A stretch of 64,000 nt of DNA, from assembly GCA_949126835.1 (NCBI GenBank), contig OX421497.1:46679715-46743714 (forward strand), written 5' to 3'. The notes beneath the pieces were generated by a model, which saw nothing but the letters and a program-made list of their open reading frames with translations, was not told the DNA's origin and did no database searches. Of the stretch, positions 33,918 to 45,705 are shown in pieces; positions within the stretch are counted from its first letter, which is position 1, and every line of letters begins with the position of its first letter. Origin of the DNA: Anisus vortex. Lineage: Eukaryota > Mollusca > Gastropoda > Planorbidae. A program made the translations under genes and the position numbers.

Positions 33918-35220
33918 AACCAAAGACTATAATAAGATGGAGAGCTTCAGTGATATTTCTGCTATTTGATAACTTGAAATACCGTATATACTCGCGTATA
34001 AGTCGCACCGGTGTATAAGTCGCACCCCTAGTTCAAGACTTTTTTTTCTTATATGTTGTCATTGACCCGCGCATAAGTCGCACCCTGACTTCCCGGATTA
34101 TACTGCCTTTTAATATCTCAAAAATGCATACCTTTTAAACATAAAAGTTACTAAATATTCACCCTAATTTGGAAACTTTCCTTAGACAATGGTTTTAATC
34201 GTGCATAAGGCAAACATAATCAAATAAAGGCAGGGCTTCATTTATTTTGAACAACCGATCTATAGGCCTACAGACATGAGTGAGATGAGAAAGTAAGGTA
34301 TCTGTTTCTTCAATCAAAGTCCCTTCCCCTACTCAAGTTTCTATCCCTATTCTATCCCTATAGTAACACTACACACAAAAAGTCTTTGAAGTACGTCATT
34401 AGACTCAATGTCGCCTAGACTGGAGACTGGGAGGCGCCGGCATTTATGACGCGCTATAGGCCTACATGTGTCCTATTTACCATTAACATTGTTTGTAATG
34501 ATTTCAAGTGCGTCTGCGCGACCGACATATAATAAGATGTGTTTTCTTTCAACACTTACATGCAACTAATGGAAAATAAAACACACTATTGACATTTCAC
34601 GCGTCCATCTGCCGATCGTAGTTTTAGAAACATTGCCTAGACATTGCGCGGTTTTATCGGAATGCTCAACACTGCCTAGACCTTAAGTACTAAATAAAAC
34701 GCATCTTAAGCTTATATTTATATGCCTACCTACATTATAGGCCTACACAGGCTTTCACACATTTAGATTCATACCATACTGTAATTTGTGCTCAATAAGC
34801 CTACCGAAAATGCCGCCTTTAAACTTACGATACGTTTCGGAAATACAAAATTGGTCCAAAAGTTCAAAAGAAAAGCGGGTTGGTGAGGGTCTGAAAACCT
34901 AAAATATTTGTCGATTTCAATTTCAGTTATATAAAGATAGAAATATTTACACCTACGAAAGTTTTCTAAATGTAAAATGTATGCCTACGCATATCCTAGT
35001 AATTCTACACAACTCCAATCAACTATACGGGTTATGTTGGAAACTTTATGACAGAGTAGTAATGTTTTTCAAACTTTTCAAAAACAGTGTTGGGTGTATA
35101 AGTCGCACCCCTACTTTTTGTCGAAATTTTCGGTAAAAAAAGTGCGACTTATACGCGAGTATATACGGTACTCTTGTTTTGGAATTTCCTATCGCACCCG
35201 GTCAGCTAGACTTCCATTAG
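33918..35220. mobile_element. MITE (AGACTATAATAAGATGG family), host of the TA transposon
   Basis: CAAAGACTATAATAAGATGG at 33919, then GATATTTCTGCTATTTGATAAC. After the inserted transposon it resumes with GGAATTTCCTATCGCACCCGG. Matches the copy at 39243-39534. Confidence 0.7.
33982..35168. mobile_element. TA-flanked transposon with 29-bp inverted ends
   Basis: About 1.19 kb between TA at 33980-33981 and 35169-35170. Ends read inward CCGTATATACTCGCGTATA then AGTCGCACC on both sides; extra GTATAAGTCGCACC copies lie just inside. No transposase frame; non-autonomous. The TA duplication points to the Tc1/mariner superfamily in the broad sense. It sits inside a copy of another MITE (33918-33980 and 35171-35220). 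Confidence 0.85.
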
Positions 35221-35424
35221 AGACATTTTACTAAAACAAACTAAAAGTGTCACATACACACATTCACATACAGCAGACACGCACATAATAATATTTGAGA
35301 AAGTATAACTGCTGAAGGAAAAATGAAAAACAACAACAACAAGAGAAGCATTATATTTCTCTTTGACATGTTCAGGCTCATAGAACTATTTGGAAGCAAT
35401 GATTGTACACAGTGACAAACATCC

Positions 35425-37468
35425 ACAGTGTGACTGTGACAAGTGCAACAATCAGATCACGTAGTGACACATCACACAGTGACTGGTGACAAGTGCAACA
35501 ATCAGATCACATAGTGACACATTAAACTATCACACAGTGACTGGTGACAAGTGCAACAAGCAGATCACATAGTGACACATGAAACAATCACACAGTGACT
35601 GGTGGCAAGTGCAACAATCAGATCACATAGTGACACATTAAACTATCACACAGTGACTGGTGACAAGTGCAACAATCAGATCACATAGTGACACATTAAA
35701 CTATCACACAGTGACTGGTGACAAGTGCAACAATCAGATCACATAGTGACACATGAAACAATCACACAGTGACTGGTGACAAGTGCAACAATCAGATCAC
35801 ATTGTGACACATTAAACTATCACACAGTGACTGGTGACAAGTGCAACAAGCAGATCACATAGTGACACATGAAACAATCACACAGTGACTGGTGGCAAGT
35901 GCAACAATCAGATCACATAGTGACACATTAAACTATCACACAGTGACTGGTGGCAAGTGCAACAATCAGATCACATAGTGACACATTAAACTATCACACA
36001 GTGACTGGTGACAAGTGCAACAATCAGATCACATTGTGACACATTAAACTATCACACAGTGACTGGTGGCAAGTGCAACAATCAGATCACATAGTGACAC
36101 ATGAAACAATCACACAGTGACTGGTGACAAGTGCAACAATCAGATCACATTGTGACACATTAAACTATCACACAGTGACTGGTGACAAGTGCAACAAGCA
36201 GATCACATAGTGACACATGAAACAATCACACAGTGACTGGTGGCAAGTGCAACAAGCAGATCACATAGTGACACATGAAACAATCACACAGTGACTGGTG
36301 ACAAGTGCAACAATCAGATCACATAGTGACACATTAAACTATCACACAGTGACTGGTGACAAGTGCAACAATCAGATCACATAGTGACACATGAAACAAT
36401 CACACAGTGACTGGTGACAAGTGCAACAATCAGATCACATTGTGACACATTAAACTATCACACAGTGACTGGTGACAAGTGCAACAAGCAGATCACATAG
36501 TGACACATGAAACAATCACACAGTGACTGGTGGCAAGTGCAACAATCAGATCACATAGTGACACATTAAACTATCACACAGTGACTGGTGGCAAGTGCAA
36601 CAATCAGATCACATAGTGACACATTAAACTATCACACAGTGACTGGTGACAAGTGCAACAATCAGATCACATAGTGACACATTAAACTATCACACAGTGA
36701 CTGGTGACAAGTGCAACAATCAGATCACATAGTGACACATGAAACAATCACACAGTGACTGGTGACAAGTGCAACAATCAGATCACATTGTGACACATTA
36801 AACTATCACACAGTGACTGGTGACAAGTGCAACAAGCAGATCACATAGTGACACATGAAACAATCACACAGTGACTGGTGACAAGTGCAACAATCAGATC
36901 ACATTGTGACACATTAAACGATCACACAGTGACTGGTGACAAGTGCAACAATCAGATCACATTGTGACACATTAAACTATCACACAGTGACTGGTGACAA
37001 GTGCAACAATCAGATCACATTGTGACACATTAAACTATCACACAGTGACTGGTGACAAGTGCAACAATCAGATCACATAGTGACACATTAAACTATCACA
37101 CAGTGACTGGTGGCAAGTGCAACAATCAGATCACATAGTGACACATTAAACTATCACACAGTGACTGGTGACAAGTGCAACAATCAGATCACATAGTGAC
37201 ACATTAAACTATCACACAGTGACTGGTGACAAGTGCAACAAGCAGATCACATAGTGACACATGAAACAATCACACAGTGACTGGTGACAAGTGCAACAAT
37301 CAGATCACATAGTGACACATGAAACAATCACACAGTGACTGGTGGCAAGTGCAACAATCAGATCACATAGTGACACATTAAACTATCACACAGTGACTGG
37401 TGACAAGTGCAACAATCAGATCACATTGTGACACATTAAACTATCACACAGTGACTGGTGGCAAGTAC
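35425..37468. repeat. 58-bp minisatellite, about 35 units
   Basis: Unit: CACACAGTGACTGGTGACAA, GTGCAACAATCAGATCACAT, AGTGACACATTAAACTAT. Four variable positions (GAC/GGC, AAT/AAG, TAG/TTG, TTAAACTAT/GAAACAAT). Lies 4 kb upstream of the WASF start codon, possibly in a 5' intron. Confidence 0.96.
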
Positions 37469-39242
37469 AAAAACAAAAAACGACATGGCGACACCCACAA
37501 TACACTGCCCACGCCCACTCCAACATCACACAAAGAGACACTCTACACGGAAGCTCGTATGACGTAAAAGCTATTCTCGTAGCATGTTATCTAGATGCGT
37601 ACATTCGGGATTTTTTTACACGTACATTCGGGATTTTTTTTACATGCGCTTAGAGTAGCTAGTTTATCTGTAGGGAAGTAAATAAAAAGTTAGTATTCCG
37701 CTTTCAAAAGGTCAGACAGGTCAACAGAAACTACTCAACTGGACTATCGAGGCTTTCATGAGCATTAAGTTAATACAACATTGCATTCCCGGGTAAATCG
37801 CCAAAGAATGAACATTCTTCCCACCAGTGCGACCCCCTATTTGTGTAAGCCAGTGTTTCTCAAATGGCGCCCGTACTGGATCGCCGAACAATATTGCTAA
37901 AGCTTTTTTGTTTTGTTTTCTTTCGTTTTCAATTCGATGCAATGAAAAGATACATTGACTTACACTGGGAAGGGCGCAGTATGAAGACCCTTACTTCAAG
38001 TAGGACCACGACTCTTGGGTTGAGAGTTTGTAATTTTAGAACCACTGTAGTAGTCTATAGCTCACTGTGCCATTATAGTGTTTGGCGATAGCGACCCCCC
38101 TCTCTTTCCGTGTAATTAAATTACCTACAGCGAGTCAGTGCCTTGAGCATGCAAACACGGACCAGCATGCTCTGTACAGACTACAGACATATTCATACAA
38201 CCAAACACACACACACACACGGCCGGCAAGCTACGTCTGCCATTATTAATTATTCAAACAGAATCGCTCGAATCCATTTCTGGTGACGGTTTACGTCATA
38301 TGCCCGCGTTTAGGAATAAGCAAACACACACACTCGCGCGGGGGCCAAACATCTACACACACACGCACGTGTGTAAAAGGGCAGTGTTCACGGCGGACTG
38401 CAACTTTGTGTTGCTGAATGGGGGCAATCAAGTCAATAGTCTGTCTCTAAATCCTTAAAGAATGTGTAAAGCGTGAAAACATCATGTTATTTGTAATAGG
38501 TTTATTAGTTTAGATACCACAACTTTGAAAAGCAACATTGCCCTTGCATCTCAGCATGGCCAAACACACTGCCAGAAGATTTGTTTTCTCATCGGCTCTC
38601 AGAAATAATGGTTAGTTGCCTTATCGCGTTTTCTGTGCTCCAACTTTGCGATACAATAAAAAACCATTATTTAAATACATAACAAACACACATATATAGG
38701 CCTATATACAGCAAGTAATCCTATAGCGACAATATGTGTGTGGACTAGAGCGTATTTTGTCCATCAAAATAAAAACTTGGCATTTTTTGTATTGTTGGTG
38801 TTCGTTTTTTTAATGTAACCTAGACGAAACTCAAACCAAATGCTACACCACTGAAACGTTGAAGACAATAAGAAATATCAGTACACAAGCCCAATGTTTT
38901 CTATAGGACGCTTATACTATGTTGATATCAAAGTGAGCTGGGGCCACTAGCCTACCTATCAAAACAAAAATACTATACCACTGAAGACTACTAAAACGTT
39001 ATATACAATAAGAAATATCAGTACACAAGCCCAATCGTTTACGTTATTACGTTATGAAATGTTGATGTCAAGTTGATCTTTCAGGAACTCAATTCCAAGT
39101 CTGAAACAATGTAAGACCACACGAAGAAAAGGGAGGGGGAAAAGAAGTAATAAAAAAAAACTACAACGCTCTAAAAAAAAACAAAAGGAACCGACACGGT
39201 GCCAGTAGGAAAACCGACAGATTGTAAAGGGAAAAAAATCTG
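37469..39242. other. CpG-containing segment, possible promoter area
   Basis: 38080-38420 is richer in CpG than its surroundings, with (CA)n runs, a TTTACGTCAT element and CACGGCGGACTG. It is the best local candidate for a transcription start (WASF on minus or an unknown gene on plus) but nothing proves it. Confidence 0.3.
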
Positions 39243-39534
39243 TATTTAAGACTATAATGAGATGGACCGCTTGCTCTTTTTTTAGAGCTTAAGTGTTTTT
39301 TTTCGTACGCAGCCAAAAATACTGTCTTTAAAGACTCCTTAACTTCCCTTACGACTTCCGCTGCATACAACTTTCGGTTTTAAATATAAATCCATTTTCC
39401 ATTGAGAAAATCATCGCGAATTACTAAACCGGAAGTGTAGAGGACCGGGTGCGATCAGAAATTCCGAAACTAAGTGTTTCAAGTTATCAAATAGCAGAAA
39501 TATCAAAGCAAGCGGTCCATCTTATTATAGTCTT
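39243..39534. mobile_element. MITE (AGACTATAATAAGATGG family), complete copy
   Basis: Inverted ends AAGACTATAATGAGATGGACC and GGTCCATCTTATTATAGTC on the same strand, about 290 bp apart. Interior contains GGACCGGGTGCGATCAGAAATT. No target duplication was settled. Confidence 0.75.
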
Positions 39535-39705
39535 TGATTTAAGCCAAACTTCCTTTAAACCTGTAACTAAACTCAGAAAGATATTCTCAAGAATCAACAA
39601 ATAGTTCAAAGAGGCCTTAAAGAGCTTCTGTCCATGCACGCCAGTTATACATTAGGCTACAACTAAATTTACACATTTTCTACAGCACTATTCAAGGAAT
39701 ATGAA

Positions 39706-39897
39706 GCAAGGTGGCCGCCGGCGGCGAAGGCCCTAGGTACGAATCCTGATGAAGGCTAGGATTTATTCCCATAAACTCGAGGGTGTCCCTGAGTCTACCC
39801 AGGGTTCCTGGCATTAGTTGGGGTAAAGTAAAGGCGGCTGGACATTGTGCTGGCCACACATCCCCTAGTATGCCGTGGCCACTAAAACTAGTTTGTA
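39706..39897 (+). repeat. SINE-1 copy, head damaged
   Basis: Plus-strand body with CTAGGATTTATTCCC, GGGTAAAGTAAAGGCGGCTGG and GCTGGCCACACATCCC; the A-box part is missing or rearranged (GTGGCCGCCGGCGGCGAAGG). Confidence 0.75.
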
Positions 39898-40276
39898 AAA
39901 AAACCCACATAGAATCGTTTTCAAATTTGATAAGTGTCTGTTTTGTCCGCCTGGTTTATATCGACTAGACTGAAAGTTCATCTCACCACTGAGGTGTCAC
40001 AACAAGTTAGCGCAGCAAGCGGCCAGTGTGTATTTTATTTCATTACTTTATACTTTATAGCTTTGATACATTTCATTTCAGTCGCTGATTACTTTTTTTT
40101 TGTTTAACATTACATTGATGAGCAAAGTTCAGCTGTTGTTTCTTGTTATTATCATCAGACCCTGTGTCTCTGTAGACCATAACTTGTTGAGGGTGGGGTG
40201 TTTTAGTTATAGAGAAAAATATGACCATTTTATTGTGTGGTAAGAATGACATGACGGAGCACAGCCAGTACCAAAC

Positions 40277-40745
40277 AAAAAAATGTTCAGAGACTGAAAT
40301 GTTTCAACAAAATGTGAATACACCAACCGAAGAAATGTTCAGAGATTCAAATGTATCAAACAAAATGTGAACATAACAATCAAAGAAATGTTCAGCTACT
40401 GAAAATATGTCTCAACAAAATGTGAACACACCAACCAAAGAAATGTTCAGAGACTCCAATGTCTCATCAAAATGTGAACATACAAACCAAAGAAATGTTC
40501 AGAGACTCCAATGTCTCATCAAAATGTGAACATACCAACCAAAGAAATGTTCAGAGACTCCAATGTCTCATCAAAATGTGAACATACAAACCAAAGAAAT
40601 GTTCAGAGACTCAAATGTCTCATCAAAATGTGAACATACAAACCAAAGAAATGTTCAGAGACTCAAATGTCTCATCAAAATGTGAACATACAAACCAAAG
40701 AAATGTTCACATATTCAAATGTCACAACAAAATGTGAATAAATAA
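40277..40745. repeat. 52-bp array, about 9 units
   Basis: Unit includes GAAATGTTCAGAGACTC, CAATGTCTCATCAAAATG, TGAACATACAAACCAAA. Confidence 0.94.
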
Positions 40746-41228
40746 AGTGATGAAGACATGCTAGGCAGGCAAGTCATATTCAGCTTGTGATCGATCTAAG
40801 ATAGTTAAAGGAAAGGGGGGGGGTCAATCGCCGGTCAGTCAACAGCAAGTGACCGCTGACAAAGCCACAGCGCCCATCGCAGATAGCTACACAATTCTGT
40901 CATCTTCTTTGAATCGTGAGCAAGTGTCGCCACCCGGAGAATTAAAAATAATCCCAATAACTACACCCCCCCCCCCCCGGCCACTCTCTCTCTCTCTCTC
41001 TCACACACACCAGCTCAAAGACTGATTGGGCCAGAACGGGGAGGTCAAAGGGTCAAGCGCGGTGGTCATAAACGTGCCGGTCACGTGTCGCGCGCTGCCA
41101 CATTTAGACTTTTTTTTTGTTTCTAAATGAGTCACATCACCACAGAAACCAAAATTTTAGATCAGCTTGCAAAATAAAAAAAAAAATTCAATCGTTTCCT
41201 TAAAGCTTTAATAATAATTTAATTTCCG

Positions 41229-42125
41229 TTGGGATTCGTCACCTACATTATACTCAAACATTGGAATTCGTCACCTGCATTATACTCAAACATTGGAATT
41301 CGTCCCCTGCATTATACTCAAACATTGGGATTCGTCACCTACATTATACTCAAACATTGGAATTCGTCACCTGCATTATACTCAAACATTGGAATTCGTC
41401 ACCTGCATTATACTCAAACATTGGAATTCGTCACCTGCATTATACTCAAACATTGGAATTCGTCATCTACATTATACTCACACATTGGAATTCGTCACCT
41501 ACATTATACTCAAACATTGGAATTCGTCACCTACATTATACTCAAACATTGGAATTCGTCACCTACATTATACTCAAACATTGGAATTCGTCACCTGCAT
41601 TATACTCAAACATTGGGATTCGTCACCTACATTATACTCAAACATTGGAATTCGTCACCTACATTATACTCAAACATTGGAATTCGTCACCTGCATTATA
41701 CTCAAACATTGGGATTCGTCACCTACATTATACTCAAACATTGGAATTCGTCACCTGCATTATACTCAAACATTGGGATTCGTCACCTACATTATACTCA
41801 AACATTGGAATTCGGCACCTGCATTATACTCAAACATTGGAATTCGTCACCTACATTATACTCAAACATTGGAATTCGTCACCTGCATTATACTCAAACA
41901 TTGGGATTCGTCACCTGCATTATACTCAAACATTGGGATTCGTCACCTACATTATACTCAAACATTGGAATTCGTCATCTACATTATACTCAAACATTGG
42001 AATTCGTCACCTGCATTATACTCAAACATTGGGATTCGTCACCTACATTATACTCAAACATTGGAATTCGTCACCTGCATTATACTCAAACATTGGAATT
42101 CGTCACCTACATTATACTCAAACAA
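41229..42125. repeat. 32-bp array, 28 units
   Basis: Unit CATTATACTCAAACATTGG, AATTCGTCACCTG. Since 32 is not a multiple of 3, the three forward frames cycle through each other and all stay open; the long frames are artefacts of absent stop codons. Confidence 0.96.
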
Positions 42126-42204
42126 GTTCAACAACGCACCCAAATAGATAATATTAATTCTAGTTATTGTTATAGCGCTGCCAAAAATTAAGCAACAAAC
42201 AAGC

Positions 42205-42590
42205 AAGAACACTGATATAATTCTCTAGGTCAGAGGTCATGCACACCGGCTTCACGATAGTTACATCATTTCTAGTCCAAGTGGTCGGCTTCTTTCAATA
42301 AGGGAAATAACAAGAACAGAGAGATTTAGGAACTCTTTTGTTCCAGTATCAGTGAGAATCTTTCAAAAGCATCATCAGTCATCCAGAAAATACAATAGCT
42401 GACTCCTAAATGATACTTTTTCTTGTATGATAAATGGTACGATAGTGTGCGTGAATGTCTATTGTGCTTGAGTACAAATGGTTCTTTAATATTGTTTTAA
42501 ATATGCTGAACTGATGGAATTTATGTAATCAAGTCAAATTTCCATTTATTTGGATCAATAAAGTAATCTTATCTTATCTTATTTTCAGGT
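42205..42590 (+). mobile_element. LINE-B 3' fragment (RT tail and ATCTT tail)
   Basis: A short frame RTERFRNSFVPVSVRIFQK resembles the extreme C terminus of a non-LTR reverse transcriptase. The 3' UTR ends TTTGGATCAATAAAGTAATC and (TTATC)n. A second copy lies at 53985-54215. Confidence 0.6.
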
Positions 42591-42889
42591 AGTTGAATAC
42601 ATTTTATCATTCCGTTAAACATATTTTCATTATTTGTTATGTATCTTTATAATACTATATCAATTTATGCTGTCCTAAATTGTTATCACACGTTGTCATC
42701 CCATGCTGGTTTTTTTTTGAACATGTATGCTCGCCCTAATTTTGTGTCAGTGCTGTGATAATTTTCCATATTCCATAATTCCTCGATAATAAAAACTAAC
42801 TTGTTGGATACAATTTAGAAATATTTAATCTGTATCTAATTCATACGTTCAACGGCTATCCCACTCCTGATGATACAGAACACACATAA

Positions 42890-43270
42890 ACTTTATATAA
42901 AAGAATATATAAACCTTGTTAGCTATGGCAAAAGAACTATATACAAGAATATATCAACCTTGTTGGCTATGGCAAAAGAACTATATACAAGAATATATCA
43001 ACCTTGTTAGCTATGGCAAAAGAACTATATACAAGAATATATCAACCTTGTTGGTTATGGCAAAAGAACTACATACAAGAATATATAAACCTTGTTGGTT
43101 ATGGCAAAAGAACTATATACAAGAATATATAAACCTTTAGCAACAGAAAAGAAATATATACAAGAATATATCAACCTTGTTGGTTATGGCAAAAGAACTA
43201 CATACAAGAATATATCAACCTTGTTGGCTATGACAAAAGAACTTTATACAAGAATATATAAACCATATTG
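42890..43270. repeat. 44-bp array, about 8 units
   Basis: Unit GGCAAAAGAACTATATAC, AAGAATATATCAACC, TTGTTGGCTAT. Confidence 0.94.
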
Positions 43271-43936
43271 ATGGTGATGGCAAAGGGCGTGTGCCAGGCT
43301 CTATTACTGTGACCCATTATCATTAACACATTATTTTACATCGTGCTCAGGGTCAAGCTCATTCCACTTAATAGGATGACCCACACTGCTGGACCACTTA
43401 GTGTTAGCTGTCACCGAGGGCTATGACCACAGAATACCAGTCAGTTTAGTGAAACCATTATAATAATAATAAGCTTCTTGCTCAATGGAATTTTCAACAA
43501 AGCATTGAAATATGTCACCCCCACTGTAGTCTATTTACAATGTATAAGCCCTTATTTATAGAAAATATGTCTTGGTCAAAAAAGATGAAAATATTTTTTT
43601 TAAATCAAGTTACACATGTTTAAATAACAAACTATATAGCATTAAATAATATGTTATACTTTATAAAACAAAAAAACAAACATTTGAAAGTGTCATTACC
43701 AAACCAAGAAGTTTAAAGATTGTTTATTTACAATTTAAGGTAGTAATTCCATTTGTCCTCAATAAATTTAAAACCCACTTCTATTAAAATTAAATGTACT
43801 ATAAAAATTCTTCTTACCCAAGTAAAAATATGGTATACATTCAATGCATATCCCTTACAGCAATCACTGGTTATAAGGTTCTGCTTTTTTTTTTCCACTA
43901 TCAAATATAAATAATGGTTTCAAATAAAACCCCAAG

Positions 43937-44690
43937 ACTAGGAATGTTAATGGTCATCGGTCCAGGGATCAACTGAAAGTGAGATCTGATTTATGATCAA
44001 ACACTAAAGACTATAGTATTGTTGATGGTCAACGGTCCTGGGATCAACTGAAAGTGAGATCTGATTTATGATCAAACACTAAAGACTATAGTATTGTTGA
44101 TGGTCAACGGTCCTGGGATCAACTGAAAGTGAGATCTGATTTATGATCAAACACTAAAGACTATAGTATTGTTGATGGTCAACGGTCCTGGGATCAACTG
44201 AAAGTGAGATCTGATTTATGATCAAACACTAAAGACTATAGTATTGTTGATGGTCATCGGTCCAGGGATCAACAGAAAGTGAGATCTGATTTATGATCAA
44301 ACACTAAAGACTATAGTATTGTTGATGGTCAACGGTCCTGGGATCTACAGAAAGTGAGATCTGATTTATGATCAAACACTAAAGACTATAGTATTGTTGA
44401 TGGTCAACGGTCCTGGGATCAACTGAAAGTGAGATGTGATTTATGATCAAACACTAAAGACTATAGTATTGTTGATGGTCAACGGTCCTGGGATCAACTG
44501 AAAGTGAGATGTGATTTATGATCAAACACTAAAGACTTTAGTATTGTTGATGGTCAACGGTCCTGGGATCAACTGAAAGTGAGATCTGATTTATGATCAA
44601 ACACTAAAGACTATAGTATTGTTGATGGTCAACGGTCCTGGGATCTACAGAAAGTGAGATCTGATTTATGATCAAACGCCAAAGACTATA
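43937..44690. repeat. 75-bp array, about 10 units
   Basis: Unit includes GATGGTCAACGGTCCTGGG, ATCAACTGAAAGTGAGATC, ATTTATGATCAAACACT. Variants CATCGGTCCAGG and CTACAG recur in separate units. Confidence 0.95.
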
Positions 44691-45149
44691 GGAATGTTTG
44701 AATGACAGTTCCTTGGGTTGAAATGGGATAACAAATTCAGTTAGCAATGATCAGTTAAAATTGTATCTTTGGTCTTTGGATGCCTTTTGTAGTACTTAGA
44801 AAAATCTATTATTTTTTTTAGAAAAAAAAAATTTCATTGGAGTTAAGGAAATTTAAATGACACAATTATTTTTTGTTTCTATAAATGAAAATATGTTTTC
44901 GCACTGCTTTGTCCATTATATAATGATGTTTATAAACTTGTCCAAACATTGGTCCGTTTTCACAAACTTTCCCAATCTGTATTGACCCTGAGGTATAAAA
45001 ATAGTTTTCAAAAGGGCAGGTGAAAGTAAGAGGTGATGACAGTGGTAATAGAAGTTTGTATAACATTGGCAAATACATAATACATGTGATTAAACTATTG
45101 AGTGATGAAAAGAAATTTGTATAAAAGTCATTTTATTTTCAGATCATTG

Positions 45150-45222
45150 TTTTAGAGGGTGAACGCTGCTAACTGGCCCTTTGATCAATTTGGTTCGACC
45201 GGTACTTTACTTTACTTTTACT
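45150..45222 (+). repeat. SINE-1 3' end fragment
   Basis: Only the last 70 bp: GTGAACGCTGCTAAC, ATCAATTTGGTTCGACCGG, TACTTTACTTTAC. Confidence 0.65.
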
Positions 45223-45346
45223 AATGAAAAGAACTACTTTTACTTCACAACAAGCTTAAAAAGGACAAAAAGTTGACAAAAAGTCCTACTTGCTCTTTTT
45301 AATGCATAGGATTTAGTGGAGAAGTTCAGGAAAGCCAACAGTAAAT

Positions 45347-45705
45347 AAAACAAACAACACACACACACAAATTAACAAACAAACACAAAAACTAACACAC
45401 ACATACAAAAATTAACACACACATACAAAAACTAACACACATGCAAAAATTAACACACACATACAAAAACTAACACACACACAAAAACTAACACACATAC
45501 AAAAATTAACACACACACACAAAAACTAACACACACATACAAAAACTAACACATATGCAAAAATTAACACGCACATACAAAAACTAACACACATACAAAA
45601 GCTAACACACATACAAAAAATAACACACACATACAAAAACTAACACACATACAAAAACTAACACACACATACAAAAACTAACACACACATACAAAAACTA
45701 ACAAG
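45347..45705. repeat. 18-20-bp CA-rich array
   Basis: Alternating AACTAACACACACATACAAA and AATTAACACACACAT-type units. Confidence 0.9.

Noticed and set aside
35425..37468. CRISPR-like regular repeat
   Set aside because: No unique spacers; units are contiguous minisatellite copies in a eukaryotic genome.
37864..38091. Plus-strand 75-codon open frame
   Set aside because: No homology recognised and no splice or composition support.
41229..42191. Three overlapping 284-320-codon plus-strand open frames
   Set aside because: All run through a 32-bp tandem array without stop codons; the frames are the same peptide in rotation and no gene structure surrounds them.
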